Virus record (IMG/VR): IMGVR_UViG_3300033182_000691
Span: 1-48,000 of that record
Direction: 5' to 3' (one strand)
Origin: a virus
Length of the DNA stretch: 48,000 nucleotides
Numbering within the stretch: position 1 is the first letter of the stretch; every line of letters starts with the position of its first letter. Positions 40,403 to 47,775 of this stretch are shown here, one piece after another. The position numbers and the translations under genes were made by a program. Under the pieces are notes generated by a model that did no database searches, was not told the origin of the DNA, and was given only the letters and a program-made list of their open reading frames with translations.

Positions 40403-40930
40403 TTACGCTCCCAGTGCTTGAGATACACCTTCTGCAACCGGAGTCTTGCGCATAAAACGCGCTTCAACGTCTTTAATTGCTTCTGGGGGTAACTCTTCAA
40501 AATCGCGCTTTAACCCATCCACATCAGCCATCGCTTTGTCTGGATTAGCATCAGCCCAAATTTCCATTGTCTTGTAGAAGGCCATTTCCGCAGTGTCTTC
40601 GCTGACCTGGATACCGGCTTTCTCTGCAAGCTCAATAATCAAATCAATCAACTCACCCGCTGCGTGATACAGCACATCATCAGGAATCTGCTGACCTTTG
40701 GCCTTTTGCTGAATTGCATCGCCAATCATGTTGACGATACGACCAATCGTTGTAGGTAAATCTTGAGCCGATTGCAGCATCCCAATGATCTTGTCGGTCA
40801 TCTTCTTGTTGTACATCATGGCCATACCCGCGTTGACCACGTAATCGTAGATTTTCTGCTCATTCTCAGGTGCAAATTCACCGACGCGATCTTGATCTTG
40901 TACGTTTTCAATTAAGCCCATTTCTTTCAT
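40403..40930 (-). CDS. Virion-associated helical protein
   Basis: 175 residues, acidic and helical (MKEMGLIENVQDQDRVGEF ... LIDLIIELAEKAGIQVSEDTAEMAFYKTMEIW). Between the low-complexity 348-frame gene and the 285-residue gene in the internal-protein cluster. The composition suggests a soluble helical bundle with a hinge, perhaps a structural chaperone for the internal proteins. No family recognised. Confidence 0.6.
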   Translation of the reverse strand: MKEMGLIENVQDQDRVGEFAPENEQKIYDYVVNAGMAMMYNKKMTDKIIGMLQSAQDLPTTIGRIVNMIGDAIQQKAKGQQIPDDVLYHAAGELIDLIIELAEKAGIQVSEDTAEMAFYKTMEIWADANPDKAMADVDGLKRDFEELPPEAIKDVEARFMRKTPVAEGVSQALGA

Positions 40931-40941
40931 CGGTATGCCCC

Positions 40942-41982
40942 TTATGCGTAGCTGTATGTGCCGCCAGTACCTTGCTCGGCAGCCAATTCATCTGGATTTC
41001 TGTAAACCAGGCCTTGACCTGGGACGTATGACCAACGACCTGCACGGAACTCATTAGCACGGCTAACACGCGCCTCTTCTTCTGCGCGTTTCTCAGCCGC
41101 CGCTTTCTCAGCCGCATCCGCTTTTGCTGACGCTGAGGCATAACCACCTAATGCAGAACCGGCCGTTGTGATAACCGCCGCTTTGCCGTAGTCGCCCAGA
41201 CCATTCCATGCACCACTGATTAAGCCATCGCTTGCCGCAGTGTTAGCCGCTGTTGTTGCGGCTGTATTCGCAGCGGTGTTTCCTACCACTGAGCCGACAG
41301 AATTAACTGTGCCTGTTGTCGTTGCACCAGAGTACGGAACAGCACCCGAACCTAAGCCACTGGTTGATGTACCAACACCACCGGCAGCACTGCTCGTTGC
41401 GGTACTTGCTGTATTCGCCGCTGTACCTGTGTATGGAACTGAACCTGTACCCAATCCACTTGGGGCTGCCGTATTAGCGACACCAGTTGATGCGTTAATA
41501 GCACTTGAACCTTCAACCGCTCCTGTACCGTATTGCCCTGCGGTCATTTGCGTACCGCCGACACTATTCACAGTACCCGCAGCATTAGCACCGGTCGCAC
41601 CGGTCACTGAGGTAGTTGCGCCTTGAACCGCTGTAGCTGTTGGTGATGCTACTGATGCGTTAGTCGCTGCAATTGAAGTTGGGTCGCCAAAGCCTGGAAT
41701 ACCAGAACCCCCTAACCAACCACCGCCAACAGCACCGCCGCCTTGAGCAACCATACTGGCGGCTTGGGAACCTGCCCCTGGAACGAATAAGCTACTCCCC
41801 GTCCCGGCGGTCCCGGAGAACATCGAAGCTAAGTGCGTACCGGAACCGGTCAACGTGCCATTGGCTAAAGCATAACCACCGAAATAAACCGCCGCTGCAA
41901 CTGCGACAACAGGTAATACTTTCTTAATCACTTTGGTTACAGACTTAAACGCCTTCTTAACCGCTTTTACTGGATTGCTCAT
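40942..41982 (-). CDS. Low-complexity internal virion protein
   Basis: 346 residues from ATG 41982, with AGGAGAG six bases before it; a TTG two codons earlier is a weaker choice. The basic N-terminus (MSNPVKAVKKAFKSVTKVIKKV) leads into a hydrophobic helix (LPVVAVAAAVYFGGYALA), then a long region rich in A, G, T and S with repeats such as GLGTGSVPYTGTAANTAS and GLGSGAVPYSGATTT, and a charged helical end (KADAAEKAAAEKRAEEEARVSRANEFRAGRW). It is placed with other internal proteins; it may insert in the membrane during ejection. Function unproven. Confidence 0.6.
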   Translation of the reverse strand: MSNPVKAVKKAFKSVTKVIKKVLPVVAVAAAVYFGGYALANGTLTGSGTHLASMFSGTAGTGSSLFVPGAGSQAASMVAQGGGAVGGGWLGGSGIPGFGDPTSIAATNASVASPTATAVQGATTSVTGATGANAAGTVNSVGGTQMTAGQYGTGAVEGSSAINASTGVANTAAPSGLGTGSVPYTGTAANTASTATSSAAGGVGTSTSGLGSGAVPYSGATTTGTVNSVGSVVGNTAANTAATTAANTAASDGLISGAWNGLGDYGKAAVITTAGSALGGYASASAKADAAEKAAAEKRAEEEARVSRANEFRAGRWSYVPGQGLVYRNPDELAAEQGTGGTYSYA

Positions 41983-41984
41983 AA

Positions 41985-42428
41985 TCAACTCTCCTGATCG
42001 AATTGCAGATAAATACCACCGACTCTCTGCAATCCGAGTCGGTCAATAAAATCGTCTGATCGGGTGTCACCAGACGACACGGATAAGCCAACCATCTTCA
42101 CGCCTGGTTGTGCCCATCCCCATTTAATAAATTGCTTTGCGAGTAACACGCCCTCGTTACCCTCTTGGACATAGAACAGAATGTCCGATGCCTGTTTGCC
42201 TTTAACTGGTAGCGCAATGTGATCGACACCACCTAATAAAAGACCGACTACATTGCCACCACGCTCTGATACCCAGAAGAACATCTGCTTACTACCTAAA
42301 GCGAATGCCATCATTTTCTTGGCAGCAATCTCGTCTTCTTCCAAATGTGCATAAGGTGTTTTCTTATGCAGATCACGAAGCACTGGAAGTAATGCCTGAA
42401 TATCTTCAGCCTTAGCGGGACGAATCAT
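41985..42428 (-). CDS. GNAT-family acetyltransferase-like protein
   Basis: 147 residues starting MIRPAKAEDIQALLPVLRDLHKKTPYAHL, the normal GNAT beginning, with the core strand and the loop 'VSERGGNVVGLLLGGVDHI' and 'FIKWGWAQPGVKMVGLSVSSGD'. GNAT proteins transfer acetyl groups from acetyl-CoA. In podoviruses such proteins occur beside internal virion proteins (T7 gp13-like), and this gene lies among them, so it may be a virion or assembly factor rather than a free enzyme. It overlaps its upstream neighbour by 4 bases. Confidence 0.65.
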   Translation of the reverse strand: MIRPAKAEDIQALLPVLRDLHKKTPYAHLEEDEIAAKKMMAFALGSKQMFFWVSERGGNVVGLLLGGVDHIALPVKGKQASDILFYVQEGNEGVLLAKQFIKWGWAQPGVKMVGLSVSSGDTRSDDFIDRLGLQRVGGIYLQFDQES

Positions 42429-43861
42429 TTTTTATACGTATTCCCAATGTCTTCAGGACCACCAGGTATTGTAGGTAGCTCGATATCATCCAAACTGGAC
42501 AAAAAATCCATACTGGCATTTAGCTGACTGACCGCATCGGCAATACGCGTCTTACGTGCTTCATCGTTAAGGTCTTTGTTGTTATTAATGTCACCCACAG
42601 TTTTCTCAAACTGCGTAAGAATCTGACTGGTAGAGGCATACATCTGCACTGCGCGATTGCCTTTGACTTGTGCCTGAATCTCTTTAATCTTCTCGGCAGA
42701 TTCCAGAGGTAACAACGCTTTTGTATTGTTGAAGCGTGTTTGTAACTCAGCTTCCATTTCAGCCTGACGTTGCTCAGACTCTTGAGCCGATAATGTACCC
42801 TTCGCTTCGTACTCAGCTTCAAGTAAGCCGTAACGCGCTTCTTCCGCTTGGGTTTGTGCTTCTAAATCCAGAGCGGCTTTTTGCTCGGTTAACGCTGATT
42901 GGAATGACTCGGACTGGGTTTGAAGCTCTTTCTGTACTTCAGCTTTAGCTTCCTGCAAAGCCATTTCCGCATCGATCTGAATGCCCTGCATTTTTTGATT
43001 CGATTCAATCTCTGCTTGTTTCAATGCCACACGCGCTGAGATTTCAGCTTCTGATAGCGAAACTTCTGTCGCCAACTTCTGCGTCCATTCCTTTTCACGC
43101 GCTGCGATATCGTTAGCCTGAATTTGGAGCCTATTCGCCATCTCATCTTCAGAGATACCTTCTCTTGAAGCGATTTCAGCCAAATACTGTTGTTCATTCG
43201 CAGATAACTGCGCCATGTACTTTTCTTTATCCGCTTGCAGTTGTACGTCTGTTTGACCGGCTTGGAAGTTTTCAGACTGCGTTTGAGCTTTCAAATCAAA
43301 TTCAGACTTGGTTTGTATCAACTCCTTCTGACCGGCTATATCTGCCGCAATCGTACCTGCACCTGAGTAATCACCAATACCCATCGACTGCTCATACTCT
43401 TGCTGCTTGTTTAAACGTGTCTGTTCACCTTGAGCGGCAATGTTCGCCAGGTCACTTTCAGTCTTTTGCTGATTCAGCCCGTAGTTCTGTTGATAGTCTT
43501 GTGACGATAATGCGCTGTTGTAGTTGTACGCATTACTCTCAGCACCAAACTTGTTCTGCCAATCCTGGTTAGTCAGAGCTTGCGTCTTATAGGTTTCAGC
43601 ATCTTGCTGAGCAATCGGCAATGCTGCCGTCAGTACCGCCTCTTCACCCGCTTGAACACCCATCGCTGAGTTCAACAATCCACGTTTGTTTGCCTCTTGT
43701 GCTGCACGGGTACGCGCACGTTGGAGCAAGGGCAAATTACTATCGAGGATATTGCCCAACTGACCTTGCACAGTGGCATTCGGTTGTACGGTTGCCGTTG
43801 TTGGAGTCGCCAGGTTATCCGGCGTAACCGGTTTAATTTCCTGAATGTTATTTGTGGCCAT
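42425..43861 (-). CDS. Coiled-coil internal virion protein
   Basis: 478 residues. After a flexible start (TPDNLATPTTATVQPNATVQGQLGNILDS) there is 'RARTRAAQEANKRGLLNSAMGVQAGEEAVLTAALPIA', the pattern often seen at the N-terminus of podoviral internal proteins, then about 250 residues of helix rich in Q, E and A (YKTQALTNQDWQNKFGAESN; AKAEVQKELQTQSES; LLEAEYEAKGTLSAQE) which would form long coiled coils. It is likely a core protein of the virion. Overlap with the acetyltransferase gene (ATGA) suggests joint translation. Confidence 0.65.
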   Translation of the reverse strand: MATNNIQEIKPVTPDNLATPTTATVQPNATVQGQLGNILDSNLPLLQRARTRAAQEANKRGLLNSAMGVQAGEEAVLTAALPIAQQDAETYKTQALTNQDWQNKFGAESNAYNYNSALSSQDYQQNYGLNQQKTESDLANIAAQGEQTRLNKQQEYEQSMGIGDYSGAGTIAADIAGQKELIQTKSEFDLKAQTQSENFQAGQTDVQLQADKEKYMAQLSANEQQYLAEIASREGISEDEMANRLQIQANDIAAREKEWTQKLATEVSLSEAEISARVALKQAEIESNQKMQGIQIDAEMALQEAKAEVQKELQTQSESFQSALTEQKAALDLEAQTQAEEARYGLLEAEYEAKGTLSAQESEQRQAEMEAELQTRFNNTKALLPLESAEKIKEIQAQVKGNRAVQMYASTSQILTQFEKTVGDINNNKDLNDEARKTRIADAVSQLNASMDFLSSLDDIELPTIPGGPEDIGNTYKK

Positions 43862-43864
43862 GCC

Positions 43865-44047
43865 TTACTCCATTACCTCAGCTTCTAATAAACCACCGTC
43901 TTGCGGCATACCCATGTCACCCATCGGCGAATAACTCAAACACTCACAACCACCGTTCTCGCTGTAATCCAGTTCAATCTCCGGGGCGATACACTTACCC
44001 TCACTGTTCGATTGACAGTCCATGCACTTACACATTGCGTTGGTCAT
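43865..44047 (-). CDS. Cysteine-rich small protein (DUF1540-like)
   Basis: 60 residues from ATG 44047, with GGAG 7-10 bases upstream. The cysteine spacing CKCMDC (x6) C (x13) CEC, with acidic patches, recalls DUF1540-type small metal-binding proteins. Beyond it the sequence is acidic (DGGLLEAEVME). It sits between the endolysin and the coiled-coil virion gene. A metal site is likely; the role is unknown. Confidence 0.5.
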   Translation of the reverse strand: MTNAMCKCMDCQSNSEGKCIAPEIELDYSENGGCECLSYSPMGDMGMPQDGGLLEAEVME

Positions 44048-44113
44048 CTTTAACTCCAAATGTCAGGCACACGTAACCCTGCCGGTTAAGGCATACGTGG
44101 CTTAATTAATTAC
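44048..44113. other. Intergenic gap with weak hairpin
   Basis: 66 bases between the endolysin end and the cysteine-rich gene. CACG-TAACC and GGTTA-CGTG can pair with a seven-base bulge, and TTAATTAA lies next to it. No T tract in the right place for a terminator; role unclear. Confidence 0.35.
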
Positions 44114-44557
44114 TTAGTCTTGATACTCGCCAGTGCGCAATTGCTCACTGAGTTCAACGGCCCGTTGGCCAACTTGCTTTGCCCATTTTGAATCTAAGGC
44201 CTGTTCAGCACATTCATCCCAGGAACCGTTTTCAGCCGCTTTAAGCATTAACTTAAAACCACCGAAACGAGTCAAACCTAAGTTAAACGCCTGGTTAATA
44301 AACGCCTCACGGCGTACCGCGCTAATCTGATCTATCCAGGGGTAAGCCTGAATCAACTCACCATAAACGCTAGATACATCGTTACGAAGCAAAAAGTTAG
44401 CTTCACCATCACTAATCCCGCCGCCCAGTGACGCATCAATCAATCGACCATAGCCCAGGGTCCAATAACCCTCGCTATCTTGATAAGCAACGTGACGGCC
44501 ATTCTTTTTAACAGAACCTTCGTGTCGCTTTAGCTGTTGAAGTAAATGATCGTTCAC
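44114..44557 (-). CDS. Endolysin, T4-type lysozyme (GH24)
   Basis: 147 residues with a GTG start (GTGA overlap with the holin stop). The catalytic set is E in LKRHEG (about residue 13), D in AYQDSEG (about 27) and T in YWTLGYG (about 33), the E-x-D-x-T layout of GH24 muramidases. No signal peptide, so release depends on a holin. It cleaves peptidoglycan for lysis. The C-terminus '[26 protein letters not shown]' matches the family. Part of the lysis cassette 44.1-45.5 kb. Confidence 0.9.
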   Translation of the reverse strand: MNDHLLQQLKRHEGSVKKNGRHVAYQDSEGYWTLGYGRLIDASLGGGISDGEANFLLRNDVSSVYGELIQAYPWIDQISAVRREAFINQAFNLGLTRFGGFKLMLKAAENGSWDECAEQALDSKWAKQVGQRAVELSEQLRTGEYQD

Positions 44558-44907
44558 TTACTAAGGCCCTTAAACTTATTGATACCACGTAGACCAAAAC
44601 TTGCAGAGATAGCCGCTAAGACTGACCACTGATACCACTCAGGGGTAGCTTGCAGTGCTTGGAACCCTGCCATGATGTATGGCACAAAATCAGGAATAAA
44701 CGCACCGATTAATGGGATGCTGAGAATGATGGTGAACCACTCATCCTTCCATGAGTTAGCTGCACCCTTAGCCATGATGTTTTCCCAGTTACCCTCATTC
44801 TCAATGAGTTTTAACTTGGCTTGTTGCTTGGCCTTCGCTTCATCAGCTTTACCTTGAATCCAAGACCCGGCGATATTACCCACTGCGCCAATGATACTAG
44901 CTAACAT
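44554..44907 (-). CDS. Holin (3TM phage holin-like)
   Basis: 117 residues from ATG 44907 ([18 protein letters not shown]), which follows GGGGGTAAGC; the longer frame starts inside the upstream gene. A first hydrophobic segment, a charged helix ([18 protein letters not shown]), then two more membrane segments ([19 protein letters not shown] and [16 protein letters not shown]). It looks like the 3TM phage holin family and precedes the endolysin, with a 4-base overlap. Would form lesions that release the endolysin. Confidence 0.7.
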   Translation of the reverse strand: MLASIIGAVGNIAGSWIQGKADEAKAKQQAKLKLIENEGNWENIMAKGAANSWKDEWFTIILSIPLIGAFIPDFVPYIMAGFQALQATPEWYQWSVLAAISASFGLRGINKFKGLSK

Positions 44908-45205
44908 TTTGCTTACCCCCAAGATTTGAGAACCCAAAATAAGCCGCAACAATCGCTGCAATGCTGACGTAATAAATACTGCTCATAGCGGAAAGTAGCT
45001 CACTAGCTTTATCAAGTGATAGATAGCTACACAGAATGACCCCAAAAGGAAAGCCAAGCATACCAAGCAAACTAAACCACGCCATACGCCTTTGAGCGTC
45101 GCGTTTGTGTTGATTGTCACGAATACGCTCTCTTAAAGCCCAGGCTTCCAACTGCGCAAGCTCGTCTTTATCGATACATTCTGTACCAACAGTTTCGTTA
45201 GTCAC
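44897..45205 (-). CDS. Two-span membrane protein of the lysis region
   Basis: 102 residues: an acidic soluble N-terminus (about 1-40, DELAQLEAWALRERIRD) and two membrane helices (WFSLLGMLGFPFGVILCSYL; YYVSIAAIVAAYFGF). It overlaps the holin start by 11 bases. It may be a second holin, an antiholin or a lysis regulator. No specific motif. Confidence 0.55.
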   Translation of the reverse strand: MTNETVGTECIDKDELAQLEAWALRERIRDNQHKRDAQRRMAWFSLLGMLGFPFGVILCSYLSLDKASELLSAMSSIYYVSIAAIVAAYFGFSNLGGKQNVS

Positions 45206-45480
45206 TTTGACTCACTCTCAAGTAATTTCACACGAACCTTTAAATCGTGAATATGGTTGATTAAGTCTTCCCTTAACTGTTGACGTGCCAGTGCGTTATC
45301 CGGTGATGGGATAATTTGACCGTTAGGATCAATCAACATCATTAGTTGGCCTCGCACTTCAAGCACTTGTTTTTCAAGGTCGCCAATAGAAGTGATTAAC
45401 CAGGCTATTGAGGCAAACAAAACCGGCAACAATGGGACTACCCACTTTGAAAAATCTATACCTTCACGTCTATCTGCCAT
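45202..45480 (-). CDS. Membrane-anchored coiled-coil protein (spanin-like position)
   Basis: 92 residues: one N-terminal membrane helix (WVVPLLPVLFASIAWLITSI, about 13-32) and a helical periplasm-facing tail (LEKQVLEVRGQLMMLID ... HIHDLKVRVKLLESE). The layout is that of an inner-membrane spanin or lysis accessory, but no lipoprotein partner is seen. It overlaps its neighbours on both sides by 1-4 bases within the lysis set. Confidence 0.5.
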   Translation of the reverse strand: MADRREGIDFSKWVVPLLPVLFASIAWLITSIGDLEKQVLEVRGQLMMLIDPNGQIIPSPDNALARQQLREDLINHIHDLKVRVKLLESESK

Positions 45481-45974
45481 CAGATTGCACCCTTCGCTTT
45501 CATAATAAGCAGTAAGCCCAAACCTAACGTCAGCAAGGCAAGCAGTGTAATAGCCACTGCCATACCAAAATCTTTTAACTTTTGTATCCGTTCAAGCTCG
45601 GCGTGTGCTGTCTTACGACGTTCCGCACGAACCTGTTTCTCCATGTCCACAAACTCACGCAGACCATGTTCACCGTAGCTGTAGCCGATAAACTGCAATA
45701 GCTCGCTTTTTTGCTGCTGCGCTTTTTTCCGCGCTGCAAATATCTCGACCGCCTCTTGCTCTACGCTCTTGCCACTCTTGGGTACTAATGAGGTAAAGAG
45801 GCTCGATTTTTTCTTTCGGTTTAACTCGTCTAACTTGTCCAGGTCGGCTATCGCACCCGCCCACTGGCTCAATTGACTCGCGCAGTCTTGTAGTTCCCGT
45901 CCCGCTTGCACAGCGGCTTTCAAGCCGTTGAATGCTGTAGTAGCAACTCCAATGATGCTCACCGGGTCCAACAC
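45480..45974 (-). CDS. Membrane-anchored protein of marine phages, unknown
   Basis: 164 residues from a GTG at 45974, preceded by GAGGAATGAGCA. MLDPVSIIGVATTAFNGLKAAVQAGRELQDCASQLSQWAGAIADLDKL and 'QEAVEIFAARKKAQQQKSELLQFIGYSYGEHGLREFVDMEKQVR' follow a family that I recall from marine podoviruses and cyanophages, ending in a hydrophobic helix (AVAITLLALLTLGLGLLLIM). Possibly a virion or lysis-associated membrane protein. No function known. Confidence 0.6.
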   Translation of the reverse strand: MLDPVSIIGVATTAFNGLKAAVQAGRELQDCASQLSQWAGAIADLDKLDELNRKKKSSLFTSLVPKSGKSVEQEAVEIFAARKKAQQQKSELLQFIGYSYGEHGLREFVDMEKQVRAERRKTAHAELERIQKLKDFGMAVAITLLALLTLGLGLLLIMKAKGAI

Positions 45975-45977
45975 TGC

Positions 45978-46121
45978 TCATTCCTCAACAATCATGTACC
46001 GAAAGCTAAACAGCTCTAATTTAAGTCCAAAAAATCTGGCTCTTTCTAAGTCAGGTGCCGGGGCGTACTTAATGAATTTGTCAGACCACTCAGGCTTCCA
46101 ATACACCCAGTACCAAGTCAA
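45978..46121 (-). CDS. Small overlooked ORF (47 residues)
   Basis: TTG start at 46121 within a TTGA overlap with the upstream stop; GGGTAAAG lies before it. A GTG at 46106 is an alternative. It reads LTWYWVYWKPEWSDKFIK..., aromatic-rich, with 'LERARFFGLKLELFSF' and ends at 45978, four bases before the next start, with its end supplying the ribosome-binding GAGG of the next gene. Small, but it fills an otherwise empty 144-base gap in a tightly packed operon. Unknown function. Confidence 0.55.
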   Translation of the reverse strand: MTWYWVYWKPEWSDKFIKYAPAPDLERARFFGLKLELFSFRYMIVEE

Positions 46122-46384
46122 ATTCGGTCTTTACCCGTAACCGCAAGCTCAATGCCATCCAACTTGGCAAATAGCCGTTGAATCGCACGATCAAATTCTT
46201 CACGAGTGACGTACTTACCCGCCACTAACACTTCGATCTTGCCCACTTTGTCTGCAAGATCAGCGTCGGTTTTGCGCAGTTCCTTTAATGAGTCCCAAAC
46301 TACTTTGACCCAAAAGCCGATACCGGCTGATATAGCCGCAAGGCTCCAATTGATAACGTCTTGTTCAAGCATGTTTGCATCCAT
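46118..46384 (-). CDS. Membrane-anchored coiled-coil protein
   Basis: 88 residues from ATG 46384 (MDANMLEQDVINW); 46372 is also possible and a GTG at 46405 adds more. It has one hydrophobic helix (LAAISAGIGFWVKVVWDSL), then a helical tail (DADLADKVGKIEVLVAGKYVTREEFDRAIQRLFAKLD). Similar small membrane-coiled proteins occur in podoviral lysis regions. It follows the terminator at 46411-46434, so it may have its own promoter or rely on read-through. Confidence 0.5.
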   Translation of the reverse strand: MDANMLEQDVINWSLAAISAGIGFWVKVVWDSLKELRKTDADLADKVGKIEVLVAGKYVTREEFDRAIQRLFAKLDGIELAVTGKDRI

Positions 46385-46410
46385 TTCTGCGCATCCAATA
46401 ATCACCAGGC

Positions 46411-46434
46411 AATAAAAAACCCGCTTATGCGGGC
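46411..46434 (-). terminator. Terminator between virion and lysis blocks
   Basis: Leftward RNA forms GCCCGC/GCGGGT around a four-base loop (46434-46420) followed by TTTTTTATT. A compact rho-independent terminator before the lysis/membrane gene block. Confidence 0.7.
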
Positions 46435-46461
46435 CATCTATCGCCTGGTTGTGTAGCTACC

Positions 46462-46692
46462 CTATGCAGCCTCAGTCTCTTCTGCTGATTCTTCAGCCGA
46501 CAAGTCATCAGTCAGCATCTTCATAAATGCGTCACGACCCACTTGCAACTGGTCAAGATTGAACTGTGCAGAACTAATCTTGCGGTCTAAATCAGCAACG
46601 TGATTCACGAGTACCTTTTGCTTATCCGTCAACTGGTCAGCGGTGTACTCTTTATCGTTGATAGTGATGGTTCTGTTTGTTTCTTGCGCCAT
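46462..46692 (-). CDS. DUF6447-like small phage protein
   Basis: 76 residues: 'TITINDKEYTADQLTDKQKVLVNHVADLDRKISSAQFNLDQLQVGRDAF' matches the DUF6447 pattern (short beta start, then two helices) found in marine phages. The C-terminus is acidic. TAAGGAGATAAAC precedes the ATG. Role unknown, perhaps a small virion or regulatory protein. Confidence 0.65.
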   Translation of the reverse strand: MAQETNRTITINDKEYTADQLTDKQKVLVNHVADLDRKISSAQFNLDQLQVGRDAFMKMLTDDLSAEESAEETEAA

Positions 46693-46709
46693 CGTTTATC
46701 TCCTTAAAA

Positions 46710-47021
46710 TTAAGCCTCAGCAGCCCAAGGCATACCAACATCAGTGGTTGGATTAGCCATCTCGTCTAGCTGTGCTTGTAGTGATGCCTCAGTATCATCT
46801 TTTGATACTTCAGCGTGAACCCAACCCAATACGTCAGCTTCAGTTAAATCATCAAATGGAATGAAATCGTCTGCTTGTGGGTCAGGAGTGAATGATGTAG
46901 TGCCGTAAGCACCCGTTGAGTTATCGCCGTCAACACCAGTACAACGCCAATGAGCAATGACTACACCATTGTCTGCGGTGTTACGTTCAAGTTGAGCAAT
47001 GCTCCATGTAAAAGTAGCCAT
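46710..47021 (-). CDS. DUF7936-like virion protein
   Basis: 103 residues starting MATFTWSIAQLERNTADNGVVIAHWRCTGVDGD, followed by 'LTEADVLGWVHAEVSK' and 'LQAQLDEMANPTTDVGMPWA'. The pattern matches the DUF7936 family, common in marine tailed phages near tail fibres and probably a structural protein. AAAGGAGAATAGC before the ATG gives a good ribosome-binding site. Confidence 0.65.
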   Translation of the reverse strand: MATFTWSIAQLERNTADNGVVIAHWRCTGVDGDNSTGAYGTTSFTPDPQADDFIPFDDLTEADVLGWVHAEVSKDDTEASLQAQLDEMANPTTDVGMPWAAEA

Positions 47022-47044
47022 TAGCTATTCTCCTTTATGACTGG

Positions 47045-47335
47045 TTAAGGTTTGGCAGGTAACGCCATACGAATAGATGTGTCTGTTATGCCGTTCTTTT
47101 CTTCAGCCGTCATCGCATCGTAAGTCGCAGACCATGTTGAAGGAAAATCACGAAGTTGTTGGCGGTAAGTCGCCATAGAAGCTGCGTACTCGTCAGAAAC
47201 AGTAACATCAGGTAAATGAATGTAGTCAGTAGCGGCTAACGCTTTGTCACGTTCTGCTCTACACCATTTCATGCAAATAGCCTTCCACTGTGCGTCAGCT
47301 TCTTCAGGCGTTAAAGTAGGAGATTGTTCAGTCAT
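47045..47335 (-). CDS. Tail fibre assembly chaperone-like protein
   Basis: 96 residues: 'WCRAERDKALAATDYIHLPDVTVSDEYAASMATYRQQLRDFPSTW' follows the phage tail assembly chaperone pattern (RDxxLxxTDxxxLPD...YRQxLRDxP; Pfam Phage_tail_APC). These proteins help fold or attach tail fibres. It overlaps the 146-residue gene by one base and lies next to the fibre, the usual place. Confidence 0.75.
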   Translation of the reverse strand: MTEQSPTLTPEEADAQWKAICMKWCRAERDKALAATDYIHLPDVTVSDEYAASMATYRQQLRDFPSTWSATYDAMTAEEKNGITDTSIRMALPAKP

Positions 47336-47775
47336 TAGCCTAACCTCTTAGCAAAAATAGCAACATATTTATTGGTATGACTCCCGCCGGTTGAATCCCA
47401 AAGCTGAAACTCAGCATGTGCAGGTGATGCGTTATTGTAGTTTTGCTTAACTCTGGCTTTTATTTGTCTGCCGTTAAACGAGTGTGCTGCACCTTGTAGA
47501 TACAGCTCTGATACGTCTGCTGAGTTTGTACCATAGTCAAACCAATTCAGAATCCCACTCCACGAAGAATCCCAAATATCCCCTGTACCATTTCTATCTA
47601 CTAATATTCTTACTAAGTAAGTATGTTCGCCCAAATCAGAACCACTAAAAAATGTGCGAGCTGTCCCATCGACAGTCGCAGAGTACGATTCATAGATTTT
47701 GTAAAAACCACCTAAAACATCAGTGCGACCATCGCCGCCGTCAATACCAAGTGGAGTTAATTTAACACCTGCCAT
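47335..47775 (-). CDS. Fibre-associated protein (possible fibre tip)
   Basis: 146 residues, beta-rich, with 'YKIYESYSATVDGTARTFFSGSDLG' and 'WDSSWSGILNWFDYGTN'; it ends with 'NKYVAIFAKRLG'. Small beta-structured proteins of this size follow tail fibre genes as fibre-tip or receptor-binding adaptors. It begins one base inside the fibre stop (TAATG). No named family recognised. Confidence 0.5.
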   Translation of the reverse strand: MAGVKLTPLGIDGGDGRTDVLGGFYKIYESYSATVDGTARTFFSGSDLGEHTYLVRILVDRNGTGDIWDSSWSGILNWFDYGTNSADVSELYLQGAAHSFNGRQIKARVKQNYNNASPAHAEFQLWDSTGGSHTNKYVAIFAKRLG

